Position numbers and translations under genes: made by a program. The notes beneath the pieces were generated by a model. That model ran no database searches. It had not been told where the DNA came from and saw only the letters and a program-made list of their open reading frames with translations. From positions 2,578,936-2,642,935 of the forward strand of contig NC_007796.1 in assembly GCF_000013445.1 (NCBI RefSeq): 64,000 bases of DNA, written 5' to 3'. How positions within the stretch are numbered: the first letter of the stretch is position 1; every line of letters begins with the position of its first letter. The DNA is from Methanospirillum hungatei JF-1. GTDB taxonomy: Archaea > Halobacteriota > Methanomicrobia > Methanomicrobiales > Methanospirillaceae. Shown in pieces: positions 34,964 to 44,862 of this stretch.

Positions 34964-36197
34964 AAAGATATTCTCCGCCCGGTGTGGGAAGGAGGTAACA
35001 GCAGGCGAGGTAGTCATGGCACCTATCAGCGGGGCAATGATCCATGATATCACCGGCCCGCTTGCTATTGAGAAATTTTATGAGATGGGTGGCGAAAAGG
35101 TCTTTGATCCGGCAAAGATCATCATGCTTTTTGACCACCAGGTGCCGGCTGACTCGCTGAATGCTGCAGAGAACCAGAAGAACATGCGTATCTTTGCAAA
35201 AGAGCAGGGCATTTATAATTATGACATCAAAGAAGGGGTCTGTCACCAGGTAACCCTGGAGAAAGGCCGGGTCTCTCCGGGCGATATCGTCATCGGCAGT
35301 GATTCGCACACCTGTATGTATGGAGCAGTCGGGGCATTTGCAACCGGTGTCGGATCTACCGATATGGGATTTGCCCTCCGGTACGGGTGCCTTTACTTCC
35401 GTGTCCCGGAGAGCATTAGGGCTCATGTAACCGGCAGATTCCAGGAAAGGGTCGGGGCAAAGGATCTCATCCTCAATATCATCAAGGATATCACCGTGGA
35501 TGGGGCGACCTATAAGACGGTTGAGTTCACTGGCGATACCATCGAATCACTGAACATGGCCGGCCGGATGACCTGCTGTAATATGGCAATTGAGATGGGT
35601 GGAAAGGCAGGTATTGTTCCTCCTGACCAGGTAACAAAAGAATACCTCTCAGGCCGGGGCACCTGGAGAGAAGAGAACCTCGCAAGTGATCCAGATGCCG
35701 TGTACGCCTCATGGCGTGACTATGATGTCTCTGACCTTGTACCACAGGTGGCAGTCCCTCATAATGTTGACCAGGTCGTTGACGTGACCGAGATTGCCGG
35801 AACCCATGTTGACCAGGTCTTCATCGGTTCTTGTACGAACGGGAGATTTGAGGATCTGAAAGAGGCTGCTCTCGTTCTTGGGGATAGGAAGTTCTCGGAT
35901 GATGTCAGGGTCCTTGTAATCCCCGCATCAAAGACTGAGTACCTGAAGGCTCTGCGGGCAGGACTTATCGAGCAGTTTGTCCAGGCCGGAGCACTGGTCG
36001 AGGCACCCTGCTGTGGCCCCTGTATGGGAGGCTCCTTTGGTCTTATTGCGTCAGGTGAAGTCTCCTTCTCAACATCCAACCGGAACTTCCGCGGGCGACA
36101 GGGATCGACAGAAGGAAAGGTCTACCTGGGATCTGCAGCAACCGCTGCGGCAACTGCCATCCGGGGAGAAATTACCGATCCACGAGAGGTGCGATGA
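34944..36197 (+). CDS. leuC: 3-isopropylmalate dehydratase, large subunit
   Basis: Aconitase-family subunit with a [4Fe-4S] cluster, isomerising isopropylmalate (or citramalate-derived compounds). 417 aa, the archaeal length. Signatures: [31 protein letters not shown] (Cys ligand) and CCGPCMGG (two Cys ligands). Starts 20 bp inside the end of leuA, indicating tight coupling; its stop overlaps leuD. Confidence 0.95.
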   Translation: MAGTITEKIFSARCGKEVTAGEVVMAPISGAMIHDITGPLAIEKFYEMGGEKVFDPAKIIMLFDHQVPADSLNAAENQKNMRIFAKEQGIYNYDIKEGVCHQVTLEKGRVSPGDIVIGSDSHTCMYGAVGAFATGVGSTDMGFALRYGCLYFRVPESIRAHVTGRFQERVGAKDLILNIIKDITVDGATYKTVEFTGDTIESLNMAGRMTCCNMAIEMGGKAGIVPPDQVTKEYLSGRGTWREENLASDPDAVYASWRDYDVSDLVPQVAVPHNVDQVVDVTEIAGTHVDQVFIGSCTNGRFEDLKEAALVLGDRKFSDDVRVLVIPASKTEYLKALRAGLIEQFVQAGALVEAPCCGPCMGGSFGLIASGEVSFSTSNRNFRGRQGSTEGKVYLGSAATAAATAIRGEITDPREVR

Positions 36198-36685
36198 TGA
36201 AGATCTGGAAATTTGGCGATAACATCGATACCGACGCCATCATCCCCGGACGGTTCCTGACCATCAATGATCCTGCAGAACTCGCAACCCATGCCTTCGA
36301 GGGCATCAGGGATGAGTTTTCAAAGGAGGTAAAAAAAGGAGATATCATCGTCGCCGGCAGGAACTTCGGGTGTGGTTCCTCACGGGAGCATGCACCCCTG
36401 GCCCTGACCGGTGCCGGGATTCAGATGGTTGTAGCCCAATCCTTTGCACGGATTTTTTACCGGAACAGCATCAACGTAGGGCTTTTACCGGTCATCTGCC
36501 CCCGTGCATCTGAGATCAGTGAGACCGATCAGGTTGTGCCTCATCTTGATGAGGGATATCTCGATGTATCAGGGAAGAAACTGCCCACTGAGCCGGTTCC
36601 CGAGTTCCTCAGACGGATAATCGACGCAGGAGGGTTGGTTGCTTATGCAAAAACAATACGGAGTGAAGACCTGTGCATAAAGTAG
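36194..36685 (+). CDS. leuD: 3-isopropylmalate dehydratase, small subunit
   Basis: Swivel-domain subunit that pairs with LeuC. 163 aa with [18 protein letters not shown] at the N-terminus and the substrate loop [17 protein letters not shown]. Two adjacent ATGs (36194, 36197) could start it; the first overlaps leuC by 4 bp. Its end overlaps leuB by 13 bp. Confidence 0.95.
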   Translation: MMKIWKFGDNIDTDAIIPGRFLTINDPAELATHAFEGIRDEFSKEVKKGDIIVAGRNFGCGSSREHAPLALTGAGIQMVVAQSFARIFYRNSINVGLLPVICPRASEISETDQVVPHLDEGYLDVSGKKLPTEPVPEFLRRIIDAGGLVAYAKTIRSEDLCIK

Positions 36686-37788
36686 CGGTAATCGGCGGAG
36701 ATGGGATCGGTCCTGAGATCATCGAGTCTGGAAAGACTGTCCTTGAAGCTGCAGGAGAAAAGTTCGGGTTTGATATCGAATGGACAGAATTTGATATCGG
36801 AGCAGAACGGTACCTTGCAACCGGCGAACTCCTGACCGAAGAAGACCTGAAGGAACTGGAGAAGTATAAGGCCATCTACTTTGGGGCCATTGGCGATGAC
36901 CGGGTAAAGCCGGGTATCCTGGAGAAAGGAATCCTTCTTAATCTCCGGTTTTACTTTGACCAGTACATCAACCTCAGACCTATCCGGATGCTTGCCGGGG
37001 TTGAGACACCACTCGCACACAAGAGGCCGGAAGACATCAACTTTGTTGTCGTCAGGGAGAATACCGAGGACTTTTATGTCGGGATCGGATCCCGGCTGAA
37101 GGGCCGTGAAAAGAAGACCCTGGAAGTGAAAAGGGATATCTATTCGGTGAAATTCGGACTTGATGTTGAGACCGATGCTGATGAACTGGCATACCAGATA
37201 GGAGTTATCACCCGTGAAGGTGCAAGCCGGGTCATCTTCTATGCCTTTGATATGGCACAGGGCAGAAAAAAGAAGGTCACTTCGGTGGACAAAGCAAATG
37301 TTCTGTCTGATGTGTATGGGCTCTGGCGGGATGTATTCCTCGAGACCGCAGAGAAGTACCCGGGGACAGCCCACGAGTTTACCTTTGTTGATGCCATCAC
37401 CATGTGGTTTGTCAAAAACCCGGAGTGGTTCGATGTGGTCGTGACACCGAACATGTTCGGAGACATCATCACCGATCTTGGTGCCATGATCCAGGGGGGC
37501 CTTGGGCTTGCACCGGGCGGGAACATCAACCCGGACGGAACCAGCATGTTTGAACCTATCCATGGCTCTGCACCCAAATACAAGGGTCAGAATGTGGCAA
37601 ATCCTCTCGCAACCATCTGGGCAGGCTCCATGCTTCTTGAACACCTGGGTGAGAAGGAAGCAGCAGATAAGGTCCTCCAGGGCATTGAAGCCTCTATCCG
37701 GGAAAAAATGGTAACGAAGGATATGGGCGGCTCAGCCAGCACGAGTGGTGTTGGTGATTGGATCGCATCATGGATACAGACCTCATAA
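36673..37788 (+). CDS. leuB: 3-isopropylmalate dehydrogenase-family enzyme
   Basis: Beta-decarboxylating dehydrogenase (isocitrate/isopropylmalate family), 371 aa. N-terminal [13 protein letters not shown], substrate Arg in NLRPIR, REVNTEDFY-like [10 protein letters not shown], catalytic Lys/Asp region TSVDKANVL and D in [22 protein letters not shown] loop EPIHGSAP. Operon position points to isopropylmalate, but length and the [10 protein letters not shown] block are shared with tartrate/isocitrate-type members. GTG start at 36673. Last gene of leuACDB. Confidence 0.92.
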   Translation: MHKVAVIGGDGIGPEIIESGKTVLEAAGEKFGFDIEWTEFDIGAERYLATGELLTEEDLKELEKYKAIYFGAIGDDRVKPGILEKGILLNLRFYFDQYINLRPIRMLAGVETPLAHKRPEDINFVVVRENTEDFYVGIGSRLKGREKKTLEVKRDIYSVKFGLDVETDADELAYQIGVITREGASRVIFYAFDMAQGRKKKVTSVDKANVLSDVYGLWRDVFLETAEKYPGTAHEFTFVDAITMWFVKNPEWFDVVVTPNMFGDIITDLGAMIQGGLGLAPGGNINPDGTSMFEPIHGSAPKYKGQNVANPLATIWAGSMLLEHLGEKEAADKVLQGIEASIREKMVTKDMGGSASTSGVGDWIASWIQTS

Positions 37789-38193
37789 CCCATTCACACT
37801 CTTTTAATCAGGTCATCCAGCTCCATTAGATAAGGCATTATTCCGGTAAAACCGGCTCACACGCTGGCATATCTCGATATTTCCGGGCAAAAGCACCTAT
37901 TGTTGCGGGAACCTCACACAACAAATTGCGCGTTTTTCCTCACCATACCACGTGCATTTTCCCTAAAATAGGTTCCTGACCATTATCGTTGTAAGGGAGC
38001 ACTGACATGCCGGAGCAAACCGACGCCGGCATCTTGCGAAGTCTACTTGACCTGACAGAAGAAGAATGGGACAATGGGTGAAAATGGGATTGGCAAAGAG
38101 AGATGCCATGATGTGCGGACTTACCCTCAATACTTCCTGATCACCAGGGCGCCATCAGTCGTCCGGCAGATGCTGCCTAAAGAGAGATGGCTG
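37789..38193. other. Intergenic region after leuB
   Basis: No clear gene. A 24-codon frame at 38007-38081 (MPEQTDAGILRSLLDLTEEE then WDNG) has GGGAG 8 bp upstream and reads like the N-terminus of a lost protein; no continuation is seen in the other frames. The rest shows no repeats, RNA or terminator I can support. Confidence 0.4.
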
Positions 38194-38979
38194 TCAGAAG
38201 AGCGGGCGAAGGATCTTCTGCATTGAAGGTGACATGAACCCGTACAGCGACCCGGCTATCACAGGCAGCCATGCAAGGATCTTATCCCGTGGGATCCCTG
38301 TTGCAGCGCAGTACTTCTGCAGGTACATCTCGCTCAAATCTTTCTTGTCGATCAGGAGGTAGTCCATGTAACTACGAGCAACATCCGCTGCCGGGTCTCC
38401 AACGGCGACTTCCGCCCAGTCGATGATCTTGTAGCCCTTGCCGTCAAAGAGAATGTTGCCCCCGTGGAAGTCCCCGTGGAGAATCGCAAAGCCATCCGGA
38501 AACTGTTCGAGCATAGCGAGGAGTTTCTTCCGCTCGGCATCATCAAGCTGTGGGGCTCCATAGATGTTACCTGCAAGCACGAGTTTGATCGGGCGGAAAT
38601 TGGCGGAAGACACTTTGTGCATCGCCACCTGGAGCTCAACGACTTTATCAAGGCACTCGCTGGTCTTCTCCGGTAATCGCAGCATCATGTCTGCGAGGGA
38701 CTCACCTTGTACCTGCTCCATGATGAGTGTTGTCCGGCCCAGAAACGTCTCGACACCATACACCTTTGGAACTGGAATGCCCTGTTCCTCAACCGTGACC
38801 AGGGTGAAAGCTTCCTGGAAGACCTGCCGGCGTGGCTGCCCCTCCCGGTACACCTTGGCCACCCTGCCGTCGCGGGCATATATGATCGCGGACAGCCCGC
38901 TGCCGATCTGTTCTCCATAGCGTTTCTGGAACTCGCTGTCGTTTTCCATTGATGGTGAAGGGTGTGAGCTGTCGGTCAT
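38194..38979 (-). CDS. Aminoglycoside-phosphotransferase-family kinase
   Basis: 261 aa with the APH/choline-kinase fold: GSGLSAIIYARDGRVAKVYR (nucleotide-binding sheet), the Brenner motif LHGDFHGGNILFD (catalytic Asp) and YKIIDWAEVAVGDPAAD (metal Asp). Such proteins phosphorylate a small hydroxylated compound, and methanogen members are not necessarily resistance genes. It stands alone and the acceptor is unknown. Confidence 0.87.
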   Translation of the reverse strand: MTDSSHPSPSMENDSEFQKRYGEQIGSGLSAIIYARDGRVAKVYREGQPRRQVFQEAFTLVTVEEQGIPVPKVYGVETFLGRTTLIMEQVQGESLADMMLRLPEKTSECLDKVVELQVAMHKVSSANFRPIKLVLAGNIYGAPQLDDAERKKLLAMLEQFPDGFAILHGDFHGGNILFDGKGYKIIDWAEVAVGDPAADVARSYMDYLLIDKKDLSEMYLQKYCAATGIPRDKILAWLPVIAGSLYGFMSPSMQKILRPLF

Positions 38980-39164
38980 AGGGGTTACTCATCCTGTCAG
39001 AAAAGACCTGAGAATATTCTTGATATATGTTCCAGACATTCCTAAAGGCTTCGATCCGGAGCTCAAATACCGCATGCAAGAGTGCGGTTATCCTGCCATA
39101 CAGGAAATAAAAACGGAATAAAAAACTCTCCAATTTCCCTTGCAGGAAAGGAAAAATATCCCCC

Positions 39165-40388
39165 TCATGCGTGCGATGGCAGCATTTCGAGGGTATATGC
39201 AAGGAGGAAGAGGAGCAGGCCGTTGAAAAAGAGGACCACTGCCGTCAACATGCCCGGGATAAGGCCCGGGAACAGCATGGAGGTTCCAAAGAGGATACCG
39301 ATAATGTTGAGTGCGGTCTGGGTGACCAGCAGGTTCCGGACCGGTGCCGGCAATACGACCGGCTGCGGGTGCTCTTCTCTCATGGCCATTACCATGGGCA
39401 CGATTCGGCTTGTAAGGAGGACGAGGCTGCCGATCAGGTTGAGGAGCCCGAGCAGGACACGAAGGAGATCGGTAAGGATTCCCGGTACGATACAGGAATA
39501 TACGCCCATCGCCACGAAGAGCAGGCCAATGGCAACCAGGAACATCGAGCGCCGGAACTGTCCGAGAGGAGTCTCGCCCATGGCAAGGATCTGGATGGCC
39601 ATGATGACGATCAGCAGCCCGAGTTGCCCGTCTGGTGAGAATGGGAGCATTCCGAGGCTTACCGGCACGAGCAGCACCGCAAGCAGCGCAAGGAGCACGC
39701 CGAGGAAGATAAGGAGGGCGAGGGTGAGGGAGAGTGGTGCACTCTGGAAAAGAACAGTTCTACCTCCGACCTGGCCAGCCTGTGGTTTCTTCGGGTACTG
39801 TCTGGTTACTGCTTCGATGCACCACGCAAGCCAGAAGAGGGCTGCACCATTGATAAGAAGGAGGACGGCTGTGATTGTATTGGTTGTGAGGGCAGGGATG
39901 AGCGTTACAAGGCCGAGCAGGAACGCCATCAGGTAAACGATAGCACAGGCTGCGGTAAGCTGCCGGAGGATACCCGGGACGCGAAGCCAGAGTGCCGCTT
40001 TGTCTTTGTGCAGGAAGAGCTGGATGAGGAGGGATGCCCCGCCAAGCAGGAGGAGGGCGCCGACCAGTATCCGGACGATATCTGAGAGGAAACCGGGGAT
40101 GAAGCAGGCGAGCATCCCGATGATTCCGGCGGCGATTCCGATCAGGATGACCAGCCACGTTCGCTGGACATCACCAATCGGTGTCTTCCCCATTGTGATC
40201 ACCTGCAGCGCAATGATTACGAGGAAGAGACCATAGGTGCTGTCCGGGTCATAGGGAAGTGTACCGGTAGAGATTGGGAAAAGGAGCAGCCCGAATAGGC
40301 CCATGAAGATGCCAAGCACGAGCAGGATCACGGATTCGAACGTGAAATCGAAATCTTTGGCAAGGGGTTGAGCTGTATCGGGTGTCAT
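39165..40388 (-). CDS. Polytopic membrane protein made of two tandem repeats
   Basis: 407 aa, about 12 membrane helices in two equal halves. The repeats share the pattern LxPxSxGxLPxxPDxxxGLxxVIxAxQxxxMGxTPxG followed by a helix with CxxPGxLxD: FPISTGTLPYDPDSTYG in half one and VPVSLGMLPFSPDGQLG in half two. They plainly arose by duplication and recall DUF308/HdeD-type proteins. No catalytic motif. Gene orientation matches the neighbouring APH gene, 185 bp away. Function unknown. Confidence 0.7.
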   Translation of the reverse strand: MTPDTAQPLAKDFDFTFESVILLVLGIFMGLFGLLLFPISTGTLPYDPDSTYGLFLVIIALQVITMGKTPIGDVQRTWLVILIGIAAGIIGMLACFIPGFLSDIVRILVGALLLLGGASLLIQLFLHKDKAALWLRVPGILRQLTAACAIVYLMAFLLGLVTLIPALTTNTITAVLLLINGAALFWLAWCIEAVTRQYPKKPQAGQVGGRTVLFQSAPLSLTLALLIFLGVLLALLAVLLVPVSLGMLPFSPDGQLGLLIVIMAIQILAMGETPLGQFRRSMFLVAIGLLFVAMGVYSCIVPGILTDLLRVLLGLLNLIGSLVLLTSRIVPMVMAMREEHPQPVVLPAPVRNLLVTQTALNIIGILFGTSMLFPGLIPGMLTAVVLFFNGLLLFLLAYTLEMLPSHA

Positions 40389-40408
40389 GGTAATTCAGTC
40401 TCCATTTT

Positions 40409-40645
40409 ATGTCCTTCCGTTACGGAGGCCGACCCGGGCGCAATACCCGGTCTATGGAAGAGATCTCTTCCAGTTATCCTATTTGTGAGTTATTGAAATG
40501 GATGAATATTGCCAAGCAGGGCTTTTACCACAGACTAGGGGAGAGGTGGTGGACCAGGGTGACCCCACCGGCCCGCAGCCTCTCCAGACTACGGTACAGA
40601 AATATCCCTTGGATACGCTGGAGTTGCGGAAAGATAAATTTTTAA
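40409..40645 (+). pseudogene. Possible IS3-type transposase OrfB fragment
   Basis: In this frame YPICELLKWMNIAKQGFYHRL resembles the start of IS3-family OrfB (core: CELLKWMNIAKQGFYHRL). The segment is not continued by an integrase core and nothing else in the 370-bp gap looks coding. Tentative. Confidence 0.28.
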
Positions 40646-40723
40646 AAATTTTTCATGGTTGCAATGCAAATTTGATATATTTTAATCAGATATTAATCGG
40701 CAAATAGGAAATTTTCAAAAAAG

Positions 40724-40735
40724 ATAAATATAAAA
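40724..40735 (+). promoter_or_regulatory. TATA box of the decarboxylase-like gene
   Basis: ATAAATATAAAA is centred 26 bp upstream of ATG 40756, exactly the distance for a leaderless archaeal message. No ribosome site precedes that ATG. Confidence 0.55.
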
Positions 40736-40755
40736 AACTAGCATAGGACGCATAC

Positions 40756-41562
40756 ATGCGTATCAGCAACAGAGATGATGGGCTGACTCACCGGATGCCG
40801 GCCCATTTCCGGCATTGGACGCCATCAGGCTTGGGGATGTGCCCCTATGATGACTGTACAACCATTGAATTAAGTTACGTGACTGATGAAACCAGGCTTC
40901 GTCAGTATATACCAGAGGAGTTTACAATCACCAGGCCAGTCCTTCTCATTATGTATGAAAAATGCAACGGCGTCCAGTGGATGGGTGGCTCGCAATACTC
41001 GCTCATTGCGGTCTCGGTACAGGTGCAGTATACCGCAGGATCGGAGCCGATTGACGGGGTCTATCATCTCGTGCTCTGGGAAAACAAGGCCGAGCCCATC
41101 CTCGGCGGGCGCGAGGAGGCGGGTATGCCCAAGGTCTTTGCTGATATCCCAGAATATCGCAGGATAGGAGATAATCTCTCGGTAAACGCGAGCCACGAAG
41201 GGCGGACGTTCTTTGAGATGGAGCTTTCCATAGGGCGAGCATACTCCGCGGACGAACTGGCAACGCTTAACACCAATAACGGCAGGGCAGTCCAGTTCGG
41301 ATGGCGCTATATCCCGAAGATAGGTCCGTATGCCGGCCCTGCTCTCTCAGAGGCAACGTATTACCCGGTGGACAACACTTATACATCCGCCTCGGTCTGC
41401 ACCGGCTCTGTAACATGGACCGTTCCTTCGTTACCGCAGCACCCGACCCAGCACGACATCATCGCCGCTCTTGCGGCCCTGCCCGTGCGAGAGTACCTGC
41501 CTGGCTCGCTGCGGAAAGGGACAAGCACCATGCGTATGGATCTTGCACGATCGCTGCCGTGA
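40756..41562 (+). CDS. Acetoacetate decarboxylase-like protein
   Basis: 268 aa of the ADC family. The block LGGREEAGMPKVFADI matches the region of the Schiff-base lysine (GGREVxGxPKK in true decarboxylases); here a single Lys follows Pro. Family members include decarboxylases and enzymes that use the same pocket for aldol-type chemistry, so acetoacetate itself is not assured. First of three genes (with two SDR oxidoreductases) that probably act on one ketone or beta-keto acid pathway. Leaderless promoter. Confidence 0.82.
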   Translation: MRISNRDDGLTHRMPAHFRHWTPSGLGMCPYDDCTTIELSYVTDETRLRQYIPEEFTITRPVLLIMYEKCNGVQWMGGSQYSLIAVSVQVQYTAGSEPIDGVYHLVLWENKAEPILGGREEAGMPKVFADIPEYRRIGDNLSVNASHEGRTFFEMELSIGRAYSADELATLNTNNGRAVQFGWRYIPKIGPYAGPALSEATYYPVDNTYTSASVCTGSVTWTVPSLPQHPTQHDIIAALAALPVREYLPGSLRKGTSTMRMDLARSLP

Positions 41563-41574
41563 GGTGATGATTGA

Positions 41575-42393
41575 TTGATCGACTCATTCGAGGGTAAGGT
41601 TGCCATTGTGACCGGTGGTACATCCGGCATCGGCTATGCGGTATCAGAAGAGTTGTTGAAACGCGGTGCAACGGTCTGGGTGATCGGGAGCAGGCAGGAG
41701 AGCGTGGACAAGGCACAAGCGTCGCTTTCTGCGTTTCATCAAGCACGGTTTGCGGCAGTGGACGTCCGGGACAATACCGCTGTACAGAAGATGGTTACCG
41801 ACTGCGTCCGGGAGGACGGCCGGCTCGACTATCTCTTCAATAACGCTGGTATCAGCCAGAAGAACCCGTACGAGGCGAGCACCCTTGAGGACTGGAAGGA
41901 GATGATTGACATCAACCTCTGGGGAGTCATCTATGGGATCAATGCCGCCCTTCCCGTGATGAAAGCACAAAAGTCCGGCCATATCGTCAACACCTCGTCG
42001 GTTGCAGCTCTCTATGGCACGCCATACCAGGCGCTGTACGTGGCAACCAAGAGTGCGGTGCTCGGCCTTACCGACTGCCTGTATTACGAGTACCTGCCGG
42101 AGAACATCCTCTTTTCAGTCGTCTGCCCAGGCGATGTTGCAACGCCCATCTTCAAAGGCCGGGTACCTGAGGGCGCAATAACGGCTGAAGAAGCTGCCCG
42201 GATTATCCTTGACGGCGTGGAGAAGAAGGAACGGATGATCGTCTTCCCTGAATCTATGAGGGATCTGGTGGAGAAATGCAAGGACCCGGTCTTCCGTGAC
42301 TTGGCACATAAAAAGACCGAGGAGGACAGCCGTGCTTTCTTTGCGTCGCCGGAATACCAGGAGTTTCTGGCGCGACAGAAGAAACGGGGGTAA
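41575..42393 (+). CDS. Short-chain dehydrogenase/reductase (SDR), copy 1
   Basis: 272 aa Rossmann-fold NAD(P)-dependent oxidoreductase: TGGTSGIG cofactor loop, NNAG, catalytic Ser in NTSS and YVATK (Tyr/Lys). TTG 41575 follows GAGGTGAT, the only in-frame start near the conserved N-terminus. Its first 40 residues are identical to those of copy 2. It lies 12 bp after the decarboxylase-like gene. Confidence 0.88.
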   Translation: MIDSFEGKVAIVTGGTSGIGYAVSEELLKRGATVWVIGSRQESVDKAQASLSAFHQARFAAVDVRDNTAVQKMVTDCVREDGRLDYLFNNAGISQKNPYEASTLEDWKEMIDINLWGVIYGINAALPVMKAQKSGHIVNTSSVAALYGTPYQALYVATKSAVLGLTDCLYYEYLPENILFSVVCPGDVATPIFKGRVPEGAITAEEAARIILDGVEKKERMIVFPESMRDLVEKCKDPVFRDLAHKKTEEDSRAFFASPEYQEFLARQKKRG

Positions 42394-42455
42394 CAGCCTT
42401 CTTGAGGAGGAGCGGGATTGCCCTGTGCATCCCCGTGGAATGAGGAGGTATGACA

Positions 42456-43280
42456 ATGAGTGATGTATTTGAGGGAAAGGTAGCAATCGTGACCGGGGGC
42501 ACATCCGGCATCGGTTATGCAGTATCAGAAGAGTTGCTGAAACGCGGTGCAACGGTCTGGGTGATCGGCAGCCGGCAGGAGAGCGTGGATAAAGCACGAA
42601 AATCCTTTGCCGCCTATAAAAATACGCGGTTCCTGGCAGTGGACGTGACTGTTGCCGACCAGGTGAAAGGAATGATTGATGCGTGTGTTGAAAAAGATGG
42701 CCGGCTCGATTATCTCTTCAACAATGCCGGTATCGGCATGACGCACCCGAGCCAGTACCTGACGCTTGAGATGTGGCAGCAGGCCATCGATCTCAACCTC
42801 TGGGGTGTCGTCTATGGCGTCCATTTTGCCCTGCCGGTCATGCTTGCACAAAAGAGCGGACATATCGTGAACACGTCATCCATTGCCGGAATTGTCCCGC
42901 TGCCTTCCCAGGCTGCGTACTGTGCGACCAAGCATGCTGTCACAGCCCTGACCGAGTCGTTGCGGTACGAGTTCTTCGAGGAGGGCATTGCATTTACGAC
43001 CATCTGCCCGTCCAATGTCGCAACAGCGATCTTCGGCAAAGCTGACATACCCCAGGATGCGATCCCGGCTGAAGAGGCGGCGCGGATCATCCTTGAAGGG
43101 GTAGAGAAGAAGGAAGGGATCGTCATCTTCCCGGCGTATGTAAAGAAAATGTACGAGCGCGCCCTGACTGACCAGGCGTTTAAGGAGAAGTTCTTACTCG
43201 AATATGCCCGGCGCCGCAATGACGGGTGGAGACGGGGAGTCCCCTATCTCGGCGCCCCGATGGACCTGATGGAAATGTAA
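42456..43280 (+). CDS. Short-chain dehydrogenase/reductase (SDR), copy 2
   Basis: 274 aa paralogue of the preceding gene with the same TGGTSGIG, NNAG, NTSS and YCATK motifs. ATG 42456 is favoured over ATG 42450 because GAGGAGG at 42442-42448 gives proper spacing. The N-terminal thirds of the two genes are almost identical in DNA, while the C-terminal substrate regions differ, pointing to recent duplication or gene conversion followed by substrate divergence. Confidence 0.88.
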   Translation: MSDVFEGKVAIVTGGTSGIGYAVSEELLKRGATVWVIGSRQESVDKARKSFAAYKNTRFLAVDVTVADQVKGMIDACVEKDGRLDYLFNNAGIGMTHPSQYLTLEMWQQAIDLNLWGVVYGVHFALPVMLAQKSGHIVNTSSIAGIVPLPSQAAYCATKHAVTALTESLRYEFFEEGIAFTTICPSNVATAIFGKADIPQDAIPAEEAARIILEGVEKKEGIVIFPAYVKKMYERALTDQAFKEKFLLEYARRRNDGWRRGVPYLGAPMDLMEM

Positions 43281-43325
43281 TGACGGGGAGAATTTTTTCC
43301 CCATTCCTGTCAATTCCCCAGGGAT

Positions 43326-43890
43326 CCTGCCGGACGAAGTAAACGTGTAACGGATCTGGCAATTACGTTCTGGTACGTGACGGTTTTTGAGACTGGTAGC
43401 CGTCCATCCACGACAAGTGTCGATTCGGAGATGGACGAGGAGAGTAATCGCTTCGTCACCGACCTCCTCCTCTGCTGATGGAGACTGCCGTCCGGAAAAA
43501 TGACCCTTGTTATTGAATACCCAACCCTTTTACCTTTCTGCATGCTCATCCACCCGGGTTCGCCCCCTGATTCTACCAATTTTAAAGAGATCATGGATGA
43601 GTTGAGGAGGAGACTCATCCGGAATGGAGATTTCCTGATTTTTGACAAGCGCTATTTCTCCTCGAAGAATGACCAGATAAGGGTTCCCTAAATACAGGAT
43701 CGTGCTGCCCATATTCCCGCGAAATAACTATAAAACCGGGAAAGCGTTCAGTAAAATGTGCCATCCGCTCACTGTGTATTCCCGACACGATGGAAAGAGG
43801 GTGAAGGCGGAATATGAGAATCTAGTCTCCACGTTGAAACGTGAGTTGAACAGGTGGATTGACTATCTTGATATTCGTTTATTCATCCGA
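43326..43890 (+). pseudogene. Decayed IS4-like DDE transposase
   Basis: One frame reads from about 43326 through an internal stop near 43480 into TLVIEYPTLLPFCMLIHPGSPPDS and FLIFDKRYFSSKND, the DDE-domain landmarks of IS4/IS5-type transposases. After a frameshift near 43690 it continues as KYRIVLPIFPRNNYKTGKAF and LKRELNRWIDYL. The 3' end is cut by the IS1634-type repeat at 43885. At least two disabling changes; not functional. Confidence 0.7.
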
Positions 43891-44181
43891 CACTCGGTAG
43901 CAACGAGTGTTACGAAATTAATTTTTAGTACAAACATTTAAATCTGAGAACGTTGTATACTCTTCTTGAATACTGTCCATCGTTGCTGATTCAAATGCAA
44001 CCATCGCTCACTTGGGCATAGTATCAGGGATAATAGACAAACTTGGAATTTGTGAATACATTGATCGGCTCATTCCCAAAAAGCGTAGCCATATTGTCAC
44101 TCATGGCGAGGCAGTGAAAGCATTACTTCTCAATTGCCTGGGTTTTATTGAACGGCGCCTTTACCTGATGCCAGAATATTT
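43885..44181 (+). repeat. Inverted repeat, left copy
   Basis: Nearly identical to the reverse complement of 47108-47404. Begins CATCCGACACTCGG with an internal hairpin ACACTCG/CGAGTGT (43890-43910) and runs through the first 69 codons of an IS1634-type transposase. Few mismatches are seen, including the start codon (CTG here, ATG in the right copy). Confidence 0.85.
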
Positions 44182-44514
44182 TGATGATATTGCAACCGAA
44201 CGTTTAATTGGCGAGGGAATTGAAGCAAAGCACTTGAATCATTACTTATTTGGCGTAACTTTGATGCAATAGCCGCTGTAGGACCCACAAAGTTGTTCAC
44301 CGGTATAATCCTTGATAATCTTCTCCATGGTGTTCTTCGACTTCATTATGATACACCAACAATCAGTGTAACAGGAGAGTATGATCAAGAACTAAATACT
44401 CGTCTGATTAAGCTGGTTCGAGGGCATTCAAAAGATCACCGCAATGATTTGAAACAGTTAGTCCTATGTTTAGTAACTGATCAACGTGGGATTCCTGTTT
44501 TTATTCCATTCTGA
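43973..44514 (+). pseudogene. IS1634-type transposase, N-terminal remnant (left copy)
   Basis: Start mutated to CTG (43973). The DUF4277-like N-terminus reads LGIVSGIIDKLGICEYIDRL and THGEAVKALLLNCLGF; a frameshift near 44270 leads into TKLFTGIILDNLL, DTPTISVTGEYD and RGHSKDHRNDLKQLVLCL, the start of the DDE domain in this family. It stops at 44514 and the remaining two-thirds of the transposase is absent. Confidence 0.75.
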
Positions 44515-44735
44515 AGAGAGACATAAGGCCAGCATCAAACATGATAATAAAAATCGAAGAGAAACTGGCGAAAACAGTTTATCTGATTAATTGCAACTCA
44601 TTGAGTACAACAAATAACAAAATATCATTAAAAATCCGGTATGTCCGATTTACCACTTTGACAGGCACTATCCGGCCTACTCATCCTCACAGACCAAAAA
44701 CAAATACCGGAATCTGGGACAGAACTGGGGAAGAT

Positions 44736-44852
44736 ATGACCGATATTAACTACATCAGCATGCATAAAACCCATGAATCTAACAATGAACATCTCTTATC
44801 TGCATCACCCACCAACCACACACCCATCCTGTCCAAAGACCATGTCACATAA
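44736..44852 (+). CDS. Short open frame of unknown status (38 aa)
   Basis: ATG 44736 to TAA 44852, polar and Thr/His-rich, no family resemblance, weak ribosome site. It directly precedes AAAGGAG and the next frame. Could be a remnant. Confidence 0.2.
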   Translation: MTDINYISMHKTHESNNEHLLSASPTNHTPILSKDHVT

Positions 44853-44862
44853 AGGAGATCTC

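Noticed and set aside
36643-37644. 333-codon open frame antisense to leuB
   Set aside because: It exactly shadows the well-conserved leuB frame; the translation is Cys/His-rich with no domain and no promoter.
38194-38979. Antibiotic resistance gene
   Set aside because: APH-fold kinases are widespread small-molecule kinases; nothing links this one to a drug, and archaeal ribosomes are little affected by most aminoglycosides.
39082-39936. 284-codon open frame antisense to the duplicated membrane protein
   Set aside because: Arg/Pro/Thr-rich product typical of the complement of a Leu/Val-rich membrane gene in GC-rich DNA; it covers a conserved duplication on the other strand.
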